DNA of 64,000 nucleotides from Deltaproteobacteria bacterium. GTDB lineage: Bacteria; Desulfobacterota; Syntrophobacteria; Syntrophobacterales; Syntrophobacteraceae. The DNA is taken from contig JAJYTC010000002.1 of assembly GCA_021793275.1 (NCBI GenBank), positions 1-64,000 of the forward strand, written 5' to 3'. Made by a program: the position numbers and the translations under genes. Positions 39,901 through 47,860 of this stretch are shown one piece after another (within the stretch, counting starts at the first letter, position 1; each line of letters starts with the position of its first letter). The notes under the pieces are model-generated. The model had not been told where the DNA came from. It made no database searches and saw nothing but the letters and a program-made list of their open reading frames with translations.

Positions 39901-40283
39901 GGATGCCAACAGAGGCCGATTTGCTGAAGGCGCCACTTGACGCCGCGGCCTCGGCGATTCCGCGGGGGGACGTGATTGAAGGTTTCTTTGGCGTGAGCTC
40001 TTGGAGGCCCGAGCCCGTCCCGGCATTCGATGTGCTTACACGGGGATGGGAGTTTTTTCACCCCCTGGTTTCGGGCAAGTTCAAGTGGGATCAGTATCAG
40101 TACGAAAATCTCATGACAGTCGGGGGGTACGCGATGCGGGCGCCCACCGACTTTTTGGCCACTTTTAGCGAGGGCATCTACGATTGGAACGAGCCCGACT
40201 ATCACCCGTGGAACCTGTTTATCAAGCCGCCGTACCATCCACATGCGCGGCACATCGAGGGGCTGGAGGGTTTTACCAGATGA
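33990..40283 (+). CDS. Giant ejected polyvalent protein (gp16-like): SLT transglycosylase plus PBECR-like nuclease
   Basis: [37 protein letters not shown]...[11 protein letters not shown] (SLT); [31 protein letters not shown]...[12 protein letters not shown] (barnase-EndoU-ColicinE5/D-RelE-like). Start ATG 33990 chosen; ORF open from 33918. Confidence 0.82.
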   Translation: [2097 protein letters not shown]

Positions 40284-40495
40284 GAAGAAACGCCATCTAC
40301 CATTACGACAAGTTCATCTGCAGCGGCTGTGGGCTGCAGGTCACGCCGAAGCCTATTCCCTGCCCGGCATGTGGCGACAGATGCCCGCACCCGCCCGAAT
40401 ACGACTACACGTGCCCCGACTGCGGGAGTCCGCTTGCCGGCCATCATTTCAATACGTGGGAGAGAACGGCTCATGCGACAAAGCTACAAGGATAA
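40280..40495 (+). CDS. Small multi-CxxC zinc-ribbon protein
   Basis: CSGCGLQVTPKPIPCPACGDRCPHPPEYDYTCPDCGS; ATGA-type overlap with upstream gene. Confidence 0.65.
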   Translation: MRRNAIYHYDKFICSGCGLQVTPKPIPCPACGDRCPHPPEYDYTCPDCGSPLAGHHFNTWERTAHATKLQG

Positions 40496-41756
40496 AACCT
40501 TCTGTCAAATCGATCTCGGGCTTTTTCCGGAAATGGCCAGGACCCTGGCTCTCGGCGGGGTGGGCACAATGCTTTACTGGTCGCCCTGGGAAGACGGCTT
40601 TCCATCGCTCTACAAGATGAAGATCGGCGACGGCTTCGAGGGCGTCACAAGGATCGAGGACCCCTTCAGCGTCTTTGACGATGTGGACCTTTTCATCTTT
40701 TCGGACAACGCCTTCGGCGGTATGCAGGATCATTTCGAGCGGTTGGGCAAGCGCGTTTGGGGCCCCCGGTTCGGGGGCGCTATCGAGGACGATAAAGAAG
40801 GGTTCGAGGAGACCTGCAAAGAGATCGGCGTTCCGGTCTGCCACCGCGAAATGGCGACCGGCATAACCGACCTGCGCAAGAAGCTCAAGAACAAAAAAGA
40901 CGTCTGGATCAAGGTCAGTTTGATCCGGGGAAATTTCGAAACCTTCCACGTCGACGAGCTGCGCTTCGCGGAGAGCAATCTCGAAAAGATCGCGCACGAC
41001 CTGGGGCCGTGGAAGGAAAAACAGAAGTTTATAATCGAGGATACCTTCCCGGATTCGGTCGAGATCGCCTACGATCTGTGGCAGGTGAGGGGCAAATTCC
41101 CGAAGAAAGCGCTCTTCGGGCTCGAGAAAAAGGGCGATCTCTACTGCTGTCATACGATGGACTATGCGGAACTGCCAGCGCAAATCCAGGACCTCAACTC
41201 GAGGTTTGCGTCCGTCTTGGAAGAGTACGGGGCAATAAGCAACTTCCCCGTCGAAATCCGGGTAAACAAAAAGGGCGAATACGTCGCACTCGATCCCTGC
41301 ATGAGGGAGGGCCACCCGGTTTTATCGACAAAGCTTCTCATGATCAGAAATCTTCCCGACGTCTTCTGGTTCGGCGCCGAGGGCGAATGCCTCGACCCGG
41401 AATTCGAGATCGATAGCGCCTGGGGCGCAGAACTTGTCATATCAAGCGCCTGGGTCGAAACCGACCCGAAGGCGGTTTTCGTACCAAGGGATCTCCGAAA
41501 TCAGGTGAAGCTCCGCTATGCGGCCGAAGTGGACGGCGTTCCGTGGGTGCTTCCGCAAACAAACGCCGGCGGAACGCTCGGCTCGATTGTCGCGACCAAC
41601 AAGAGCTTCGAGAAATGCAAGGCAGAGATCGAGGACATCGAGGGGAAGATTAGGGGCGGCAGCGTTGATACATTTCCTGACGCCTTCCATAAATTCACCA
41701 AGAATTGGGAAAAGCTGCAAGAGTTCGGAATCAAAAACCTGCCGAAGATCAATTAG
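40473..41756 (+). CDS. ATP-grasp-like protein (GARS-type)
   Basis: VWIKVS...KFIIEDTFPDSVEIAYD...PVEIRVNKKGEYVALDPCMREGHP pattern of an ATP-grasp core. Confidence 0.55.
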   Translation: MRQSYKDKTFCQIDLGLFPEMARTLALGGVGTMLYWSPWEDGFPSLYKMKIGDGFEGVTRIEDPFSVFDDVDLFIFSDNAFGGMQDHFERLGKRVWGPRFGGAIEDDKEGFEETCKEIGVPVCHREMATGITDLRKKLKNKKDVWIKVSLIRGNFETFHVDELRFAESNLEKIAHDLGPWKEKQKFIIEDTFPDSVEIAYDLWQVRGKFPKKALFGLEKKGDLYCCHTMDYAELPAQIQDLNSRFASVLEEYGAISNFPVEIRVNKKGEYVALDPCMREGHPVLSTKLLMIRNLPDVFWFGAEGECLDPEFEIDSAWGAELVISSAWVETDPKAVFVPRDLRNQVKLRYAAEVDGVPWVLPQTNAGGTLGSIVATNKSFEKCKAEIEDIEGKIRGGSVDTFPDAFHKFTKNWEKLQEFGIKNLPKIN

Positions 41757-41772
41757 CAAAAGGGGCTAAGCC

Positions 41773-44337
41773 ATGGGAAAGATTTTACGATCGGCGCTTC
41801 TTGGAATATTTTTAGGAATATTTTTGACCGCTTTTGCATGTGCTACGGTTACCACCACCAGCACGAAGGTCACCTACGCAGGCAGCGGATCGACCGGCCC
41901 CTTCGCCTTCAGCTTTCCGGTCTTCTCGGCATCCGATCTCCAGGTCATCGAGTACGACTCGAGCGGCAACCCGACTACACTGACGCTGAATACCGACTAT
42001 ACGGTCTCGGGTTTGCCTGCCTCGGGCGCGGGCACGGGCTCCGTAACGCTGACAAACGCTCTTGCCACCGGCTACACCCTTGTGATCATGCGGGCGATGC
42101 AGGACCTCCAGACGCAAAACTGGAGCCCGGGGATACTGACAAGCACGAGCCTGAACAATTCGGCCGATTCCTTGGAGATGCAGATTCAGCAGGCGCAGGA
42201 GGAGATCAATCGCAGCATTCTCTTGTCGCCGCTGGACACTGGGCCGTTCGTACTGCCGCCGGCGGCAGAGCGGGCAAACAGAGCGCTGATGTTCGATTCG
42301 AGCGGCAATCCGACTGTCGGGGAACTGCTTTCGACCGCGCTGCCGGCGACCGTGCTGAGCGCGCTTGCAGGGGGTGGGTTTCAGACACCAGGGCCAGTAA
42401 AGATAGGGGAGCCACAACCCATCACGAACAATAACCCCCAATACTATGATCCTGCATGCGGCACTTGGGGTCACGACTGCACGAGCGCCTGGATCAGCGC
42501 CGTGGCGGCAACGCCTGTGGGTGGAACCATGCAACTCCCTGCGGGTTATCTTTATTTTACAGGGGCAATTCCCGCCGTGAACAAGGCTATAAACATTCAC
42601 GGCTCCGGCTATACGGGGCCGTGGAACGATTCCCTTAACGGGTCGTCCTGGAGCTATAGCAATTTTGGAGGTACCGTATTATGCCCGCAAAATGCGACGG
42701 GGCGATCATTCCTTTATCAAACGGGGAATAGTGGCGACCAATCGGGCACCGTTGTGTCCGATTTATGTCTACTTGGCCCAGGTTGGACAGCAAACCCTAT
42801 CTCTATTGCTACCTGTTCGCAGTCTGCGCCTCAATTCCCAACGTGGACGGCAAACACTCTAGTGAGTGTTGGCACAGCCGTAATACCACCAACACCAAAT
42901 GGTTATGTGTATGTGGCTTATAGTTCGACTACTGGCACCAATACTGGCACAACAGGCAATGCACCCCCTAGCACATGGCCAACATCTGGAACATTCGTAG
43001 ATGGGCAATTAGTACGTCAAGCTATACAAATTAGCACCAGTGGTTTTAGCACCTGCTCTTGTGCTTCGACATCTGGACTTAATCCTAATGATGAAATATG
43101 GATAACAAATAATTTGGAAAGTTTTTCCATACCCTCATCTGGTGTTGGTTGGACTAATCCTAATAAAAGTTCTTTATGGTTATCATTAAGTAATACAACA
43201 GGAGTTACATCTATTACAACAGCCAGAAATGGTGTTACAGAAACGATACCATCATCATCATATTCACTCTTCCCGGTACCGTCCACCGCGGTTCTAACAA
43301 TCAACTACACGAGTGCTCCAACTGCTGTGGCCTATTCAGGATTCAACGGCCCAGCAACCATTCTTAATATGACATCTACATCATTCACATTCCTGCAGCA
43401 TAACACTTATGGCAGCTATCCTGATGGTACAGGTGGAACTGTTTCCGATCTTAATACAGGGCTATCAATGGGATCAGCTTTAGGTTGTTATTCAACACAT
43501 GAAAACGTCAATAATGTTGGGATATTCAATTTCGGAGTAGGTTTTTCTTCGATGTCACAATATTCACATTATGATAATATAGATATAGATGGAACATACA
43601 TCGGATTGAAAGGTGATTCTAATGGCCCTAGTTTTACCTTACAGAATCTATACTCTAATGTGATAATTGGCGCACAAGAGATAGATGTAGATCTGTCTGA
43701 AGTAGAACATTGCATGTTTAACTCGTGTGTATTGAATAAAATATACAATAATAGCGATCCTTTTGCACATTTACTATGGAGTGCTAATTCTGCTAGAGAC
43801 CTGTATAATAATTTGACCGCAGTTGCTAGTAATTCAATAGGTGGTGACATACTGCTTGAATCAGGACCAAATGAAGGAAGTACATTCAATCAATTATCAA
43901 CTGGAGCCACTGTTAGAATATCTGGTGATAGTGGATGTACCTTCATCGGCGGAAATGCTACTTTTATTATAGATGTAGGATCCGCTTACACTGGATTTGT
44001 AAACATGCTTGCTCCAACTAACGACTTTGGGATTTATACCAAAGGTATTGATGTCTTTGGAAATCAATACCATTTAATAAATGCTTGCAGTGGTTCACAG
44101 TCATTATCGAGTGGAACGGCTACTGTTACGAACTCTTGTATTACAGGGTCAAGACCAATAGTTTGTCAAGATCAGTCTAATCTGCTCCCCATAAAATGTA
44201 GTTGGTCAGCCGGATCTTTAACAATGTCCGGGCCGTTGGCTACTGCCTGCACTGCCGCAGGGGTACCTTATCCGTGCTGTACAGGAAGCGGAACGGGGTG
44301 TAGCAATGACGATACTATTGTTTGGTCCCAGCAATAA
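41773..44337 (+). CDS. Tail spike/fibre protein with T7-like N-terminal adaptor
   Basis: TTSTKVTYAGSGSTGPFAFSFPVFSASDLQVIEYDSSGNPTTLTLNTDYTVSG...LVIMRAMQDLQTQNW...DSLEMQIQQAQEEINRSI; beta-rich C-terminus. Confidence 0.85.
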   Translation: MGKILRSALLGIFLGIFLTAFACATVTTTSTKVTYAGSGSTGPFAFSFPVFSASDLQVIEYDSSGNPTTLTLNTDYTVSGLPASGAGTGSVTLTNALATGYTLVIMRAMQDLQTQNWSPGILTSTSLNNSADSLEMQIQQAQEEINRSILLSPLDTGPFVLPPAAERANRALMFDSSGNPTVGELLSTALPATVLSALAGGGFQTPGPVKIGEPQPITNNNPQYYDPACGTWGHDCTSAWISAVAATPVGGTMQLPAGYLYFTGAIPAVNKAINIHGSGYTGPWNDSLNGSSWSYSNFGGTVLCPQNATGRSFLYQTGNSGDQSGTVVSDLCLLGPGWTANPISIATCSQSAPQFPTWTANTLVSVGTAVIPPTPNGYVYVAYSSTTGTNTGTTGNAPPSTWPTSGTFVDGQLVRQAIQISTSGFSTCSCASTSGLNPNDEIWITNNLESFSIPSSGVGWTNPNKSSLWLSLSNTTGVTSITTARNGVTETIPSSSYSLFPVPSTAVLTINYTSAPTAVAYSGFNGPATILNMTSTSFTFLQHNTYGSYPDGTGGTVSDLNTGLSMGSALGCYSTHENVNNVGIFNFGVGFSSMSQYSHYDNIDIDGTYIGLKGDSNGPSFTLQNLYSNVIIGAQEIDVDLSEVEHCMFNSCVLNKIYNNSDPFAHLLWSANSARDLYNNLTAVASNSIGGDILLESGPNEGSTFNQLSTGATVRISGDSGCTFIGGNATFIIDVGSAYTGFVNMLAPTNDFGIYTKGIDVFGNQYHLINACSGSQSLSSGTATVTNSCITGSRPIVCQDQSNLLPIKCSWSAGSLTMSGPLATACTAAGVPYPCCTGSGTGCSNDDTIVWSQQ

Positions 44338-44473
44338 GTCCCAAACAGTGATGACCTTATCGGAACTATTCACGGTTTGTAAGGTTGCGGGAAGGGTAAC
44401 CTGTCGCGGCCAAAAAATGGGGGCGCCGGGCTAAAGTTCCGTCCCCCCTATATCTTTCGCAACGCTCACGGCG

Positions 44474-44499
44474 TTTTGGTCACCGTTTGGTGACCAAAA
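44474..44499. repeat. Perfect 11-bp inverted repeat near attR
   Basis: TTTTGGTCACC-GTTT-GGTGACCAAAA. Confidence 0.85.
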
Positions 44500-44549
44500 T
44501 CGGGAAATCACCATCGGGAGATCCGTCTTAAACTGTTGATTTTCTTTGA

Positions 44550-44623
44550 TCGGGACGACTGGATTTGAACCAGCGACTTCTGCGTCCCGAACGCAGCGCT
44601 CTACCAAGCTGAGCCACGTCCCG
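44550..44623 (-). tRNA. tRNA-Pro(CGG); its 3' part is attR
   Basis: CGGGACGTGGCTCAGCTTGGTAGAGCGCTGCGTTCGGGACGCAGAAGTCGCTGGTTCAAATCCAGTCGTCCCGA folds as a cloverleaf; anticodon loop TTCGGGA. Confidence 0.97.
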
Positions 44624-44946
44624 ATCCAATGGTGCCGCATATTTAACAAAATTTATCCATACTGTCCATACACTTTTGGATGAAATCCTTCCGGGCCGAA
44701 GCTGTTTGCCGGCCGGGAAGCCTCTGGTTACGGGAGAAAGTGGCGCAAAACCGGGCGCAGTGGTATAGGTGATCAAGCAGGGGGGCCGGGGAGCATGCTT
44801 CGAGAGCGCTTTTTATTGGCGAACCAGAGCTTAGGTTCCATATCTCCACAAGTAAGAGCAGCCCGGTAGAGGTAGCTCACTCAGTTGCTGCGCAATCAAC
44901 CCGAAAGGGGATGCAGCGAGTTGGTCACATTCAGGAAGGAGGGAGC

Positions 44947-45306
44947 ATGGCGGATCTTAACAGTAAAGTGATTGCATTTTTTGAGTTTTTCAGCACCCAA
45001 AATCTGGAGCCGATGGCGAATTTTTTAAAAGAGGATGCCCGCCTTCTTTTTCCAAAGACTCAGCCTCTAATTGGCAAGGAAAGAATCCTCAAATTCTTAC
45101 GAATCCTTTTCCGCCAATATCCCGAGCTCATCTTTACGGTAGAGGACACTATCGCCCAGGGTGATAAGGTTGCCGTCCACTGGAGAAACAGGGGAATCAA
45201 CAGGCAACAGGAGCCTTATGAGAACGAAGGAGTGACCCTGTTTTTCTTCGAAGACGGGCTGATTTGCCTAATGAGCGACTTTTTTAAAGATACCGGAAAA
45301 TTCTGA
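44947..45306 (+). CDS. SnoaL/NTF2-like protein
   Basis: KVIAFFEFFSTQNLEPMANFLKEDARLLFP...VAVHWRNRG; gagg RBS. Confidence 0.75.
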   Translation: MADLNSKVIAFFEFFSTQNLEPMANFLKEDARLLFPKTQPLIGKERILKFLRILFRQYPELIFTVEDTIAQGDKVAVHWRNRGINRQQEPYENEGVTLFFFEDGLICLMSDFFKDTGKF

Positions 45307-45501
45307 CCAATCCCCGCAGTCGGCCTCCTGTCCATTGGACCGGGCTGTCAAAATGCAACCCGTAGGGACAGGACGCCATGCCCGCAGCCCGGATTGATCT
45401 CCTAGCAGAAGGAATCCTTGTGCCGGTACACGATAAGCTGGTACTATGCAGGATCGTTCAGGCGTCGCAGGGCTTTACTACTCCTTTGAGGAAAAACACT
45501 G

Positions 45502-46719
45502 ATGAATACGGGTGAACAGCGAACCGGTCCATCTTACGAGAGGCTGCTCCTGATATGCTGTTCGGCCACTTTCGTATGTTATTGCGGGTCTTACATGCGA
45601 ATCCCGGTCGTGCCGCTCTACGCCAAGCTCCTTGGGGCCAATACGGTGGATGTCGGGGTGATCAATTCGACGTTTCTGCTTGTGGCCGGCCTTTTCTCGC
45701 TTCCCCTCGGTCTGGTCTCCGACCGCGTCGGTCGAAAGCTCCTCATCCTCTGCGGTCTTCTTACGATTGGGGGCACCTCGCTGTTGCTAAGCCTCGCCTC
45801 GTCCGCCCGGCAAATAGCCTTGATTTACTTTCTCTTCGGTGTGGGCGTCGCTTCCTTTGGCCCTACGATGATGTCTTTCGTTGCCGATTTTTCGCCCTCG
45901 ACTCACCTGGGCCGCTCCTACGGATGGTATACCCTGGCCATTTACGGCGGTATGAGCCTGGGACCGGCAGCGGGAGGAGGCATCGCCCAGTTGCTGGGCT
46001 ATAAGCCGGTCTTCATCTTTGCCGGTGTTCTCCTGTTGGTGCTCGCCGTCATAGTGTTCTTTATCCTCCCACGGGCGAGGCACGTTCTAGTAAACCGGCC
46101 TCCGAGAAGGCCGGCGATCGATATCATGAGGGGGCTTTTGCGAAACCCTTCTGTCCTTACTTGCTGGCTGGTGACCATCGGGGGATTCATGGGTTTTGGC
46201 ATGTTCATTACTTTCATACCCCTCTACGGACAAAATCGAGGGCTCCATATCGGACAAATCGGGATCGTCTTCGCTGCGCAGGCTGTGTCCAACGCACTTT
46301 CCCGCATTCCCTTCGGGCGTCTGAGTGATTATGTTTCCCATCGCAGCAATCTGGTGACGGCGGGCTTTATCTGCTATGCCGCTGCGTTGGCCGGCTTTGG
46401 TTTCGCTGTCAACCTCGCCTGGTTCGTCCTTTTTGCCGTTGTGACAGGGGCCGGGATGGGACTTGCCTTTACCGCGGTGGGGGCTCTCATCGCTGAAGTT
46501 GTGGAGCCCGGTTCTCGCGGTATCGCAATGGGCGGCTACAATAGCTCCATCTATTTTGGCATGATGCTCGGCGCCCTCGTGATGGGAGCTGTCATCCGGT
46601 CAATCGGATATCCGCATGCCTTTTTCATCATTGCCGGCATCAATCTGGCGGTAACGGCCGTTTTCACCTTGGTGTTCAATTTCACTCGCGCCCGCGCCCG
46701 CTTTGAAGCGCCTGTTTAA
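45502..46719 (+). CDS. MFS transporter
   Basis: LGLVSDRVGRKLLILCGLL; 12-TM-like hydrophobicity. Confidence 0.92.
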   Translation: MNTGEQRTGPSYERLLLICCSATFVCYCGSYMRIPVVPLYAKLLGANTVDVGVINSTFLLVAGLFSLPLGLVSDRVGRKLLILCGLLTIGGTSLLLSLASSARQIALIYFLFGVGVASFGPTMMSFVADFSPSTHLGRSYGWYTLAIYGGMSLGPAAGGGIAQLLGYKPVFIFAGVLLLVLAVIVFFILPRARHVLVNRPPRRPAIDIMRGLLRNPSVLTCWLVTIGGFMGFGMFITFIPLYGQNRGLHIGQIGIVFAAQAVSNALSRIPFGRLSDYVSHRSNLVTAGFICYAAALAGFGFAVNLAWFVLFAVVTGAGMGLAFTAVGALIAEVVEPGSRGIAMGGYNSSIYFGMMLGALVMGAVIRSIGYPHAFFIIAGINLAVTAVFTLVFNFTRARARFEAPV

Positions 46720-46788
46720 CGCAAGATACAGTGGAGTTTTGTTCGCGCAAATATTCGAATTCGGCCCATCGGTCGGGAAAGGAACTCC

Positions 46789-47748
46789 ATGGTAAATCAC
46801 AAACGCATTCTCATCGCCGTGGACGGCTCTTCACACTCGTTAGACGCTGTCAATTATGTAGCGTTTCAATGTCGCGGATTGAAAACCCGGGTGAACCTGC
46901 TTTATGTGTTCCCGATGGCCTCGGATGAACTGATTTGCCAGATCAATATGGACGGGGAGTTAAAACGGTCTATCCAGGAAAAATATTATGAATTTAACCG
47001 GCAATGTGAGCGCATGGCGCAGGATTCCATCGATCAGGCAAAAGATATCCTCGTCGAACTTGGAATGGCGCCGGAATATGTAAGCGGAGTTCCACGGATG
47101 TGGCAGTTGGGGATAGCAAGGGACATTCTCAAAGAGGCCCGAAAAGGCTACGACGCTGTGGTGGTGGGCCGGAGAGGAATAAGCCGCATTGAGGCATTCC
47201 TGATGGGAAGCGTGTCCGCCAAGGTCGTCCAGGGAAGCCATAAAACTCCGGTCTGGGTTGTAGGAAAAAAGCCGGCTTCCGATGCCGGGTCCCCGAGGAT
47301 GCTTTTGGCAGTGGACGCTTCGGAAAACTCCCGTAAGGCCGTGGAATACAGCGCTGATTTTGCCGCCGGAAATGGCGCCGAAGTCACTCTGTGCCATGTG
47401 GTGCGGCGTTTAATGGCCGGACCCGCCACGCCGGCCATGGAAATGGCCGGAGAGGAGATCGAAAAGGAACTCCAGGAGACAATGAAGGAAAAAATCCAGG
47501 TGATGTTTGACACCTACAGGAATATCCTGGAGACGGCCGGGGTGGCGCCGGACAAAATCGCGACTGTCTGCAGAACGGGGAGTTACAGCCGTGCCGCAGA
47601 GATCCTGGACATAGCGCGGACCGGCGATTTCGACACCGTGGTCCTGGGCAGGCGGGGCATCTCGGCAGTACGCGAATTCTTCATGGGAAGGGTGACAAGC
47701 AAGGTCCTTAACGGCGCGGATGATCTTTCGGTCTGGATCGTGCCCTGA
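46789..47748 (+). CDS. Tandem universal stress protein
   Basis: Two USP domains: RILIAVDGSSHS...VVGRRGISR and MLLAVDASENS...VVLGRRGISAVREFFMGRVTSKV. Confidence 0.92.
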   Translation: MVNHKRILIAVDGSSHSLDAVNYVAFQCRGLKTRVNLLYVFPMASDELICQINMDGELKRSIQEKYYEFNRQCERMAQDSIDQAKDILVELGMAPEYVSGVPRMWQLGIARDILKEARKGYDAVVVGRRGISRIEAFLMGSVSAKVVQGSHKTPVWVVGKKPASDAGSPRMLLAVDASENSRKAVEYSADFAAGNGAEVTLCHVVRRLMAGPATPAMEMAGEEIEKELQETMKEKIQVMFDTYRNILETAGVAPDKIATVCRTGSYSRAAEILDIARTGDFDTVVLGRRGISAVREFFMGRVTSKVLNGADDLSVWIVP

Positions 47749-47860
47749 GAACCTCCTTTCCGAGGGAATCCTCCGCATGGTGTGGCCGAAGGCAAAATCA
47801 TCCGGCCACGTGCAACAGGTGCTCGATGCTTTGTCAGGTTTGGCAAAATAAGGAGTATCC

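Noticed and set aside
41773-44337. Diversity-generating retroelement at the tail spike
   Set aside because: No reverse transcriptase or template/variable repeat pair seen in the prophage.
44431-44776. Minus-strand ORFs overlapping the tRNA-Pro gene
   Set aside because: They read through a well-supported tRNA; not credible CDSs.
44860-44945. Possible structured leader RNA before the SnoaL-like gene
   Set aside because: Pairing is weak by eye and matches no riboswitch I recognise.
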